From JBQTIU01 sp052387815 (GTDB taxonomy: Bacteria; Pseudomonadota; Alphaproteobacteria; CACIAM-22H2), in assembly GCA_052387815.1 (NCBI GenBank), contig JBQTIU010000015.1:85732-149731 (forward strand): DNA of 64,000 nucleotides. The letters run 5' to 3'. The position numbers and the translations under genes are program-made. Below, in pieces: positions 18,162 through 25,605 of the stretch (position 1 is the first letter of the stretch; every line of letters begins with the position of its first letter). Under the pieces are notes generated by a model. The model did no database searches. It had not been told where the DNA came from and saw only the letters and a list, made by a program, of their open reading frames with translations.

Positions 18162-18797
18162 GAGGAAATTGGCGATCAGCCGCAAGCCCGCCGCCTGGCT
18201 TTTCTCGGGGTGGAACTGCGTGCCGGCGATGTTGCCCGACGCTACGACCGCCGCGAGCTGGCCGCTGTAGTCGGCCGTCGCCAGAACGACGTTGGACGCT
18301 GCGGGCACGAAATGGTAGCTATGCACGAAATAGGCGTGCGCGCCGGGCGCGATCCCGGCGAGCAGCGGATGGGCTCGGGTCGGCGTCAGCTCGTTCCAGC
18401 CCATGTGCGGCACCTTGAGCGCCGGATCCGAGGGTTCGATCCGGCGTACCTGGCCGGCGATCCAGTCGAGGCCGAAATGCTCGCCATGCTCGACGCCCTT
18501 GGTGGCGAGCAGCTGCATGCCCACGCAGATGCCGAGCAAGGGCTTGCGTTCGACCTTGACCGCGCGGGTGAGCGCCTCGACCATGCCGGGCAGCGCCGCC
18601 AAGCCCGCCATGCAGTCGGCGAACGCGCCGACGCCGGGCAGCACGATGCGGTCGGCCCGCAGCACCTCGCCGGCCTCGGCGCTGACGACGACCGCCACGT
18701 CCAATCCGGCCTCATCGGCCGCGCGCGCCAAGGCCTTGGCGGCCGAGCGCAGGTTGCCCGATCCGTAATCGACGATGCAGGCAAGCGAGGCCGACAT
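18147..18797 (-). CDS. hisH: HisH: imidazole glycerol phosphate synthase glutaminase subunit
   Basis: Class I glutamine amidotransferase that feeds ammonia to HisF. It has 216 residues. The triad is visible as Cys in LLGICVGMQLL and His-Glu in GTQFHPEKSQ. The N-terminus is ACIVDYGSGNLRSAAKAL. It lies between the DUF2628 gene and hisA. Its last codons are inside the tandem duplication described at 18122. Confidence 0.96.
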   Translation of the reverse strand: MSASLACIVDYGSGNLRSAAKALARAADEAGLDVAVVVSAEAGEVLRADRIVLPGVGAFADCMAGLAALPGMVEALTRAVKVERKPLLGICVGMQLLATKGVEHGEHFGLDWIAGQVRRIEPSDPALKVPHMGWNELTPTRAHPLLAGIAPGAHAYFVHSYHFVPAASNVVLATADYSGQLAAVVASGNIAGTQFHPEKSQAAGLRLIANFLAWRP

Positions 18798-18806
18798 GGC
18801 TTGCCT

Positions 18807-19229
18807 TCAGCGCGCGGCGTCCATGGCCGGCCGTGCCGGCGGCCGGGCGAAGAATCGCCGCTCGGCCTCGGCCAGGTCCGGGGCGGCGACCACCCCGGCC
18901 TCGAGGAAGCCGCGCCGGTTGAGCGCCCGGCGCCGCCAGTCGTTGGCCTCATAGCCGATCAACAGCGCCCAGGCGAAACCCAAGGTCGCCTCGCTCGCCG
19001 CATCGAGCCCGGCCGCATCGGCCATGAGGGCGAGCCCGATGGCGCTCGCGGCGATGCCCAAGGCCGCGAACCACAGCCGCTGGTGGAGCGCCCACAACAG
19101 GCTCAGCAAGGCCGCCGGCCAGCAGAAACCTTCCTTGACGAACACGGCCTCGCGCCAGGCCTCGGGTCCGCCGGGGCGGTGATGGACGGTGAAGACCCGC
19201 GTGCGTGCCACGGCCGCAAGCTCGCTCAC
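18807..19229 (-). CDS. DUF2628 membrane protein
   Basis: A protein of 140 residues, from a GTG start that overlaps the hisB stop (GTGA). After a short N-terminal region (RTRVFTVHHRPGG, AVFVKEGFCWPAALLS) come two or three hydrophobic helices (WALHQRLWFAALGIAAS, TLGFAWALLIGYEAND). The C-terminus is cytoplasmic and charged. This family sits in the his operon of many alphaproteobacteria but has no established role. No catalytic motif is visible. Confidence 0.8.
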   Translation of the reverse strand: MSELAAVARTRVFTVHHRPGGPEAWREAVFVKEGFCWPAALLSLLWALHQRLWFAALGIAASAIGLALMADAAGLDAASEATLGFAWALLIGYEANDWRRRALNRRGFLEAGVVAAPDLAEAERRFFARPPARPAMDAAR

Positions 19230-19885
19230 GCTTTGGGTGCGCCGGCGAGCGTGCCCTTGGTCGACGGCACGGCGTCGGCCTTGCGGGGGTCGAGCGCGAT
19301 CGCCTGGCGCAAGGCGCGCGCCAGGCCCTTGTAGCAGGACTCGACGATGTGGTGGTTGTTCTCGCCGTAGAGAGTCTCGATATGCAACGTCAGCCCGGCC
19401 GCCTGCGCGAAGGCCTTGAACCACTCCTTGAACAGCTCGGTGTCCATGTCGCCGAGCTTGGCTCGCGTGAAGCCGACCTTCCAGACGAGATAGGGCCGGT
19501 TGGAGGCATCGACGGCCACGCGCGTCAGCGTCTCGTCCATCGGGATGAGCGCATCGCCCCAGCGCATGATGCCGGTCCGCTCGCCCAGCGCCCGGCTCAC
19601 GGCCTCGCCGATGACGATCCCCGTATCCTCGGTGGTGTGGTGGAAATCGATGTGCAGATCGCCCTCGGCACGGAGGGTGAGGTCGATCAGGCTGTGGCGC
19701 GAGAATTGCTCCAGCATATGGTCGAGGAAGCCGATCCCGGTCTTGACCGCGTAGACGCCCGCGCCGTCGAGGTCGACGGCGGCCTTGATCCGCGTCTCCT
19801 TGGTGCGGCGTTCGACGCTCGCCCGGCGCGTCCGCTCGCCCGCTCGGGCCGCAGCGATGTCTGGGGACTGTGGGGCCTGCGACAT
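19226..19885 (-). CDS. hisB: HisB: imidazoleglycerol-phosphate dehydratase
   Basis: Manganese-dependent dehydratase of the histidine pathway, 219 residues from the start chosen. The metal-binding His clusters are visible as DFHHTTEDTGIVIGEA and ENNHHIVESCYKGLARAL, and TGIGFLDHMLEQFSRHS is also conserved. The ATG at 19885 has AGGA 8 bases upstream; ATGs at 19915 and 19933 would add residues without family likeness. It is the first gene of the his operon and diverges from hslV across a 153-base gap. Confidence 0.95.
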   Translation of the reverse strand: MSQAPQSPDIAAARAGERTRRASVERRTKETRIKAAVDLDGAGVYAVKTGIGFLDHMLEQFSRHSLIDLTLRAEGDLHIDFHHTTEDTGIVIGEAVSRALGERTGIMRWGDALIPMDETLTRVAVDASNRPYLVWKVGFTRAKLGDMDTELFKEWFKAFAQAAGLTLHIETLYGENNHHIVESCYKGLARALRQAIALDPRKADAVPSTKGTLAGAPKA

Positions 19886-20038
19886 GAGGGAGATCCTGGC
19901 CAAGGACATGGTCATCCTTGCGGGTTCTAGCAAAGCCCCGCGCCCGGTGCCAGGGGCTAGGGCGCGCCGCGGGCTTGATCGCGGCGGGCCGATGGCCTAA
20001 ATCGAAGCCTTGCCCGTTCGCCCCCGGCCAGGATTGCC

Positions 20039-20614
20039 ATGACCCCGTCGGCCCCACCGCCCTTGTGGCACGGCACCACCGTCCTGTCGGTCCGCAAGGG
20101 CGCAGAGGTCGTGGTCGCCGCCGACGGCCAGGTGAGCATCGGCCAGACGGTGATGAAGTCCAACGCCCGCAAGGTGCGCCGCCTCGGCGGCACGGCCGGG
20201 GCCGAAGGCAAGGGTTACAATGTGATCGCGGGGTTCGCCGGCGCCACCGCCGACGCGCTGGCCCTGTTCGAGCGCCTGGAAGCCAAGCTCGAGGCCAACC
20301 CGGGCCAGCTCGCCCGCGCCTGCGTCGAGCTCGCCAAGGACTGGCGCACCGACCGCTACTTGCGCCGGCTCGAGGCGATGATGGCGGTCGCCGACCGGGA
20401 CGTCTCGCTGATGCTGAGCGGCACCGGCGACGTGCTCGAACCCGAGGACGGGCTGATCGGTATCGGCTCGGGCGGTCCTTACGCGCTCGCCGCCGCCCGG
20501 GCGCTGATCGCGATCGACGGGCTCGAGGCGCGCGAGATCGCCCTCCGGGCAATGCAGATCGCCGCCGGGATCTGCGTCTACACCAACGACAAGATCATCA
20601 TCGAGAGCCTATGA
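20039..20614 (+). CDS. hslV: HslV: ATP-dependent protease proteolytic subunit
   Basis: Threonine protease forming the core of the HslUV (ClpQY) complex. It has 191 residues. The family nucleophile Thr is residue 13 in PLWHGTTVLSVRKG, so 12 residues must be removed by processing. Such N-terminal extensions are seen in other alphaproteobacteria. ADGQVSIGQTVMKSNARKVR carries the catalytic Asp and Lys. The stop overlaps a possible upstream ATG of hslU. Confidence 0.96.
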   Translation: MTPSAPPPLWHGTTVLSVRKGAEVVVAADGQVSIGQTVMKSNARKVRRLGGTAGAEGKGYNVIAGFAGATADALALFERLEAKLEANPGQLARACVELAKDWRTDRYLRRLEAMMAVADRDVSLMLSGTGDVLEPEDGLIGIGSGGPYALAAARALIAIDGLEAREIALRAMQIAAGICVYTNDKIIIESL

Positions 20615-20652
20615 GCCCCCGACCTCCGAGCCGCGGCCAGCGCAGCGAGGTC

Positions 20653-21966
20653 ATGACCTCGTTCAGTCCGCGCGAAATCGTCTCCGAGCTCGACCGCTAC
20701 ATCGTCGGGCAGAACGCCGCCAAGCGCGCGGTGGCGGTGGCGCTGCGCAACCGCTGGCGCCGGCTGCAGCTCCCCGACGACATCCGCGAGGAGGTCCTGC
20801 CCAAGAACATCCTGATGATCGGCCCGACCGGCTGCGGCAAAACCGAGATCGCACGCCGCCTCGCCCGGCTCGCCCAGGCGCCGTTCCTCAAGGTCGAGGC
20901 CACCAAGTTCACCGAGATCGGCTACGTGGGCCGCGACGTCGAGCAGATCGCCCGCGACCTCCTCGAGGTCGCCATCACCATGACCCGCGAGCGCCTGCGC
21001 CGCCAGGTGGCGGCCAAGGCTGAGCTCGCCGCCGAGGAGCGGGTGCTCGACGCGCTGGTGGGCACCGGCGCCGCGGCCGAGACCCGGGCCAAGTTCCGCA
21101 AGATGCTGCGCGAGGGCCAGCTCGACGACAAGGAAATCGAGATCCAGGTCCAGGACGCGGGCGGGCTGCAACTGCCGACCGTCGACATCCCCGGCCTGCC
21201 CGGGGGGCAGATGGGCATGATCAACTTGAACGAGATGCTGGGCAAGGCGTTCGGCGGCATGCGCGCTCGCCCACGCAAGATGACCGTCCTCGAGAGCTAC
21301 GCCGTGCTTCTGGCCGAGGAGAGCGACAAGCTGCTCGATCAGGACAAGGTGATCGCCGAAGCCAAGACCGCGACCGAGCAGAACGGCATCGTGTTCCTCG
21401 ACGAGATCGACAAGATCTGCGCCCGCTCGGAGCGGATCGGCGCCGACGTCAGCCGCGAGGGCGTCCAGCGCGACCTCCTGCCGCTGATCGAGGGCACCAC
21501 GGTGCCCACGCGCCACGGCACGATCAAGACCGACCACATCCTGTTCATCGCCTCGGGCGCCTTCCACCTCGCCAAGCCCTCGGACCTCCTGCCCGAGTTG
21601 CAGGGGCGGCTTCCCATCCGCGTCGAATTGAAGGCCCTCGACCGCGACGATTTCGTGCGCATCCTGACCGAGCCCGAGGCGAGCCTCATCAAGCAGTACA
21701 AGGCGCTCTTGAAGACCGAGGAGGTGAGCCTCGAGTTCACCCCCGAGGCGATCGAGGAGATCGCCGATCTCGCCGCCGAGGTCAACCGCGGCGTCCAGAA
21801 CATCGGCGCGCGCCGGCTGCACACCGTGCTCGAACGCTTGCTCGAGGAAATCAGCTTCGCCGCCGCCGACCAGCCGGGGACCCGCCTGGTCATCGACGCG
21901 GCTTACGTGCGCTCGAAGGTCGCCGACCTCGCCAAGAACGCGGATCTGAGCAAGTTCATCCTCTAG
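20653..21966 (+). CDS. hslU: HslU: AAA+ unfoldase of the HslUV protease
   Basis: ATP-driven unfoldase that feeds proteins to HslV. It has 437 residues. Walker A is GPTGCGKTE (57-65), Walker B is GIVFLDEIDKI, and the pore/I-domain region and the C-terminal ADLSKFIL, which docks into HslV, are present. The ATG at 20653 gives the standard N-terminus MTSFSPREIVSELDRYIVGQ. An ATG at 20611, overlapping the hslV stop, would add 14 residues (MSPRPPSRGQRSEV) and is the alternative. Confidence 0.96.
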   Translation: MTSFSPREIVSELDRYIVGQNAAKRAVAVALRNRWRRLQLPDDIREEVLPKNILMIGPTGCGKTEIARRLARLAQAPFLKVEATKFTEIGYVGRDVEQIARDLLEVAITMTRERLRRQVAAKAELAAEERVLDALVGTGAAAETRAKFRKMLREGQLDDKEIEIQVQDAGGLQLPTVDIPGLPGGQMGMINLNEMLGKAFGGMRARPRKMTVLESYAVLLAEESDKLLDQDKVIAEAKTATEQNGIVFLDEIDKICARSERIGADVSREGVQRDLLPLIEGTTVPTRHGTIKTDHILFIASGAFHLAKPSDLLPELQGRLPIRVELKALDRDDFVRILTEPEASLIKQYKALLKTEEVSLEFTPEAIEEIADLAAEVNRGVQNIGARRLHTVLERLLEEISFAAADQPGTRLVIDAAYVRSKVADLAKNADLSKFIL

Positions 21967-22180
21967 AAGCGAACCGCTCGACCGCCTGCGACATCGGGGG
22001 CGCCGGGGGAGCGTAGAGCCCGGCGAGGCGGCCGCGCTGCTGGACGAGCGCCACCACGGCATCGAGCATCGGCGTGGCGACGCCGACCAGGCGAGCGAGT
22101 CGTCCGGGGCTCGCCGAGCTCAAGACCGGGACGCTGCATGGCACGCTCCGTGACCTCGGGCTTCGAGTCGACGACCTGCG
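21956..22180 (-). pseudogene. Remnant resembling the C-terminus of a ketopantoate reductase-like protein
   Basis: A stop at 21956 ends a frame reading PGRLARLVGVATPMLDAVVA, then LVQQRGRLAGLYAPPAPP. That resembles the last helices of 2-dehydropantoate 2-reductase (PanE/ApbA) proteins. The N-terminal nucleotide-binding domain is absent, and the frame is cut off upstream by the palindromic element at 22181. It overlaps the hslU end by 11 bases. A short, uncertain match that would need a database search. Confidence 0.35.
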
Positions 22181-22285
22181 CTAGAGCGATTTTCGAATTG
22201 ATGGAATCGCGGGGGGATTCCCAAAGGGCGCGCGCGATGCCTCGCCAACTCAGGATATGTTCCATCTAATCGCACACCGCTCTAG
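22181..22285. repeat. MITE-like palindromic element supplying the trpS stop
   Basis: Imperfect inverted repeats of 26 bases at 22181-22206 and 22260-22285, both starting CTAGAGCG and ending GATGGAA, match at 21 of 26 positions. The element is about 105 bases long. The TAG stop codon of trpS (22282-22284) lies inside its right end. No transposase is encoded. Confidence 0.7.
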
Positions 22286-23280
22286 GGTCGCAGCAAGCCG
22301 ATGATGTCCTGGACCTCGGCCAAATGGCGCCTGGCGTTGGCGTTGGCGCGCTCGGCGCCGGCCCGCAGCACGGCATCGATATGGCCGGGATCGGCCATCA
22401 GGCGCTTCATCTCGGCGCCGATCGGCCCCATGACCGCCACCGCCCGCTCGGCGAGCGCGTTCTTGAAGGTCGAGAACTGCGCGCCCGCGAAGTGCCGGAT
22501 CGCCTGTTCGAGGGTCTCACCGCCGAGGGCGGCGTAGATCGAAAGCAGGTTCTCGGCCTCGGGCCGGCCCTTGAGACTGCTCCTTTCGGCGGGCAGGGGG
22601 TGGGGATCGGTCTTGGCCCGCTTGATCTTCCTCGCCACCAGCTCCGCCGGGTCGGTGAGGTTGATGCGGCTCATGTCCGAGGCATCGGACTTGCTCATCT
22701 TGGCGGTGCCATCGCGCAGGCTCATGACCCGGGTCGCGGCGCCGAAGATCTGGGGCTCGGGCAGCGGGAAGTAGTCGACCCCGTAGCGGCGGTTGAAGGC
22801 GCCGGCGATATCGCGGGCAAGCTCGAGGTGCTGCTTCTGGTCCTCGCCCACCGGCACGTGCGTGGCCTTGTGGACCAGGATATCGGCCGCCATCAGGACC
22901 GGATAGGCGTAGAGGCCGAGCCCGGCATTTTCGCGGTGCTGGCCGGCCTTCTCCTTGAACTGGGTCATGCGGTTGAGCCAGCCCAAGGGCGTGACGCACC
23001 CGAACAGCCACGCCAGCTCGCTGTGCGCCGGCACGCTCGCCTGGTTGAAAATGATGCACGCCTCGGTGTCGATGCCGCAGGCGATATAGGCCGCCGTTAC
23101 CTCGCGCGTCTGGGCGCGCAGCAATTTCGGGTCCTGCGGCAAGGTGATGGCGTGCAGGTCGACGATGCAGAAGATGCATTCGAACTCCTTCTGCAGCCCG
23201 ACCCAGTTGCCAATGGCGCCGAGATAGTTGCCGAGATGCAGGTTGCCGGTCGGCTGGACGCCGGAAAAGATGCGGTTCAT
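22282..23280 (-). CDS. trpS: TrpS: tryptophanyl-tRNA synthetase
   Basis: Class I aminoacyl-tRNA synthetase, 332 residues. The HIGH-type motif is PTGNLHLGNYLGA near residue 10, and KMSKSDASD provides the KMSKS loop. AYPVLMAADILVHKATHVPV and VGEDQKQHLELARDIA are conserved. The start at 23280 (MNRIFSGVQPTG) is favoured over an ATG 18 bases upstream. The stop is provided by a palindromic element, so the last residues (IIGLLRP) may differ from relatives. murJ lies just upstream in the same direction. Confidence 0.96.
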   Translation of the reverse strand: MNRIFSGVQPTGNLHLGNYLGAIGNWVGLQKEFECIFCIVDLHAITLPQDPKLLRAQTREVTAAYIACGIDTEACIIFNQASVPAHSELAWLFGCVTPLGWLNRMTQFKEKAGQHRENAGLGLYAYPVLMAADILVHKATHVPVGEDQKQHLELARDIAGAFNRRYGVDYFPLPEPQIFGAATRVMSLRDGTAKMSKSDASDMSRINLTDPAELVARKIKRAKTDPHPLPAERSSLKGRPEAENLLSIYAALGGETLEQAIRHFAGAQFSTFKNALAERAVAVMGPIGAEMKRLMADPGHIDAVLRAGAERANANARRHLAEVQDIIGLLRP

Positions 23281-23328
23281 GTTTCTCGATCGCCCCAACT
23301 CGTGTTATGGCCGCTCGGCGACCGGCGG

Positions 23329-24879
23329 TCAATCGGGCGCGAGGCGGGGGCGGAACATGCCCTTGAGCTCGGCGCGGTCGGCGGCCCCGGTCCACACCGC
23401 CATGGCGGCGAACACCGCCAGCCCGAGGGCGACCAGGAGGGCGAGCGCCGAGGCGCGGGCGGCGAGGCCGGCGGCAAGCCAGGGGGCGAGCGGCACGAGG
23501 AAGACGGCGAGCGCCGCGCCCATGACCAGGCTCGAGAGCACCATGTAGGGCCAGCGGCCCCTCAAGCGGGGGTCGGGGGCGAAATGGCCGCGCCGGCGCA
23601 AGCCCGAGGCGAGCAGGGCGACGTTGAGCCAGGCCGCGGCGGCGGTGGCCAGCGCGATGCCGACATGGGCGAAGGGCCGCATGAGGGCAAGCGCGAGCGC
23701 GGTGTTGGCGATCACCGAGACGACCGCGATCTTGACCGGGGTGGAGGTGTCCTCGCGCGCGTAGTAGCCGGGGGTGAGCACCTTGACCAGCACGTAGGCC
23801 GGCAGACCCGCCGCATAGGCGGCGAGCGCGGCGCCGCTGGCGCGCGCCGCCGCCGGGGTGAAGGCGCCGCGCTCGAACAGCACCGCCATGATCGGCTCGG
23901 CGAGCACGATGAGCGCGACCGCGGCCGGCAGGCTGAGGAGGAGCGCCGCCTCGATACCGCGGTTCTGGGTGGCGAGCGCGCCGCCGTGGTCGCGCGCCCG
24001 CACCTGGCGGGAGAGCAGCGGCAGGATCGTCGTGCCGATGGCGATGCCGATCACCGCCAGGGGCAGCTCGTAGATGCGGTCGGCGTAGTAGAGATACGAC
24101 ACCGCCCCGCTCGGCAGCAGCGAGGCGATCACCACGTCGATCAACAGGTTCACTTGCACCACGCCGCTGCCGAGCGCGGCCGGCAGCATCAGGCGCAACA
24201 GCCGGCGGACCTCGGGCGACAGGCGCGGGCGCGCCAGCCGCAAGGGGATGCCGGCGCGCGCGGTCGCCCAGGCCAGCCACAGGAATTGGAGCGCCCCGGC
24301 CGCGGCGACGCCCCAGGCCAGCGCATGCCCGGGCGTGGGGGCCGCCCGCGCCCAGCCGAGCAGCGCGCCGATCAGGGAGAGATTGAGCAGGATCGGCGCG
24401 GCGGCAGCGGCCGCGAAGCGGTCGATCGAATTGAGCACGCCGGCATGGAGCGAAACGAGCGAGATGAACAAGAGGTAGGGAAACGTCACCCGCGCGAGGT
24501 CGACCGCCAGCCGGAACTTCTCGGGCTCGTCGATGAATCCCGGCGCCATCGCCATCATCACGACCGGCATGGCGATCTCGGCCGACACCACAACCGCCAG
24601 CAGCACCAACACGAGCGCGGCGAGCACGTCCTCGGCGAAGGCGCGCGCCGCCGCCCGCCCCTTGGCGGCCAGCGTGCCGGCGAACATCGGCACGAAGCCG
24701 GCGTTGAACGCCCCCTCGGCGAACAGGCGGCGGAAGAAGTTGGGGAGCTTGAACGCCACGAAGAAGGCGTCGGCCACCGGCGAGGCGCCGAGATAGGCCG
24801 CCACCAGCACGTCGCGCACGAAGCCGAGCGCGCGGCTGGCGAGCGTGTAGGAGGCGACCGTGGCCGTGGACCGCAGCAT
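23329..24879 (-). CDS. murJ: MurJ: lipid II flippase
   Basis: Moves lipid II, the peptidoglycan precursor, across the inner membrane. It has 516 residues and about 14 helices. Visible family sequence includes TLASRALGFVRDVLVAAYLG, DAFFVAFKLPNFFRRLFAEG, AFNAGFVPMF, the helix-7 region GSGVVQVNLLIDVVIASLLP, and SYLYYADRIYELPLAVIGIA. The ATG at 24879 gives the usual N-terminus MLRSTATVAS. The mutS/glnD/murJ/trpS grouping is common in this class, though here a toxin-antitoxin remnant has entered between glnD and murJ. Confidence 0.95.
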   Translation of the reverse strand: MLRSTATVASYTLASRALGFVRDVLVAAYLGASPVADAFFVAFKLPNFFRRLFAEGAFNAGFVPMFAGTLAAKGRAAARAFAEDVLAALVLVLLAVVVSAEIAMPVVMMAMAPGFIDEPEKFRLAVDLARVTFPYLLFISLVSLHAGVLNSIDRFAAAAAAPILLNLSLIGALLGWARAAPTPGHALAWGVAAAGALQFLWLAWATARAGIPLRLARPRLSPEVRRLLRLMLPAALGSGVVQVNLLIDVVIASLLPSGAVSYLYYADRIYELPLAVIGIAIGTTILPLLSRQVRARDHGGALATQNRGIEAALLLSLPAAVALIVLAEPIMAVLFERGAFTPAAARASGAALAAYAAGLPAYVLVKVLTPGYYAREDTSTPVKIAVVSVIANTALALALMRPFAHVGIALATAAAAWLNVALLASGLRRRGHFAPDPRLRGRWPYMVLSSLVMGAALAVFLVPLAPWLAAGLAARASALALLVALGLAVFAAMAVWTGAADRAELKGMFRPRLAPD

Positions 24880-24914
24880 GGCGCCTTGGTACTGGATTTC
24901 CCGGGCGAAATGAA

Positions 24915-24950
24915 GGCGGGCGGGTGTAACGGGCGAGGCATCCCCTCGCC
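24915..24950. repeat. GC-rich repeat copy B (upstream of antitoxin)
   Basis: Contains GTAACGGGCGAGGC followed by a CTCGCC return arm. The same 13-base core TAACGGGCGAGGC recurs at 25543-25555, so the two copies bracket the toxin-antitoxin remnant. Confidence 0.65.
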
Positions 24951-25094
24951 CCTTGGTATCTAGGTTTTCCACTGCCGTAGCTCCAGAAATCCGCGCCAAA
25001 GCGAGGCATGGAGACTCCGCAGGGGCTGGGCGAGCCATGCTTTCCCCGATATAGACTGCCGAAACGTACATTTCCGCGCATGGAGAACCGTGCC

Positions 25095-25391
25095 ATGGCC
25101 GCCGTCCCTGACCAACCCCTGTCGACCGCCCAAGCCCGCGATAACTTCGCGGAGGTTCTAAACCGCGCCGCCTACGCGAAGGGGCGGGTGGTCCTGACGC
25201 GGCGGGGCAAGCCCCTCGTGGCCGTGGTCCCGATCGAAGACGCCACCCTCCTCGAAGAGCTTGAAGACCGCCGGGACGCGGAGGAAATCCGCGCCCGCCT
25301 TGAAGCGTGGGAGCGCGAGGGGCGTCCGGACATCTCGCTCGAGGACGATGCGCGCGCCCACGGCATTGGGCTTCCGCGCGCCAGCAAGTGA
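25095..25391 (+). CDS. Phd/YefM-family antitoxin
   Basis: Small antitoxin of 98 residues. The N-terminal DNA-binding part is LSTAQARDNFAEVLNRAAYA, followed by RVVLTRRGKPLVAVVPIEDA, the Phd signature. An acidic helical C-terminus (LLEELEDRRDAEEIRARLEA) would wrap the toxin. The ATG at 25095 has GGAG 9 bases upstream; the ATG at 25080 is the alternative. It overlaps the toxin frame by 4 bases (GTGA), but that toxin is truncated, so the antitoxin has lost its local partner. Confidence 0.85.
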   Translation: MAAVPDQPLSTAQARDNFAEVLNRAAYAKGRVVLTRRGKPLVAVVPIEDATLLEELEDRRDAEEIRARLEAWEREGRPDISLEDDARAHGIGLPRASK

Positions 25392-25546
25392 CCCATCGCG
25401 TCATCATCGAGCCGCGTGCCCAAAAGCAACTGGACGCTGTCGACCATCGAACCCGCGAACGGATTGCGAAATCGCTCGCCAAGCTCGCGGCGAGCGGTAA
25501 GTGTCCGGGTTCTTCCTTGCCTTTTGCGTATGCGGGAGGGCCGTAA
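25388..25546 (+). pseudogene. Truncated RelE/ParE-type toxin
   Basis: Starts with GTG overlapping the antitoxin stop. HRVIIEPRAQKQLDAVDHRT and RERIAKSLAKLAASGK are the first two helices of a RelE-type mRNA interferase. After about residue 37 the sequence loses family likeness and reaches a stop at 25544-25546, inside a repeat copy. The normal length is 80-95 residues; the catalytic beta-sheet region is missing, so it should be inactive. Confidence 0.75.
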
Positions 25547-25590
25547 CGGGCGAGGCGTTGCCTCGCCGGGTTGAAACCGGCGGGTCAGGT
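25537..25590. repeat. GC-rich repeat copy C (truncating the toxin gene)
   Basis: Carries TAACGGGCGAGGC as at 24927, then GTTGCCTCGCC and an inverted CCGGGTTGAAACCGG stem. It covers the end of the toxin remnant and reaches to 15 bases before the 3' end of glnD. Confidence 0.7.
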
Positions 25591-25605
25591 CTCGTCCACG
25601 GCCGC

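Noticed and set aside
19886..20038. Heat-shock (sigma32) promoter for hslVU
   Set aside because: CTTGAT is present near 19975 but no convincing CCCCAT-type -10 at the right distance.
22324..24963. A very long open frame (879 residues) opposite trpS and murJ
   Set aside because: It is rich in Arg/Gly/His/Glu with no domain, and lies entirely antisense to two clear genes; typical of GC-rich DNA.
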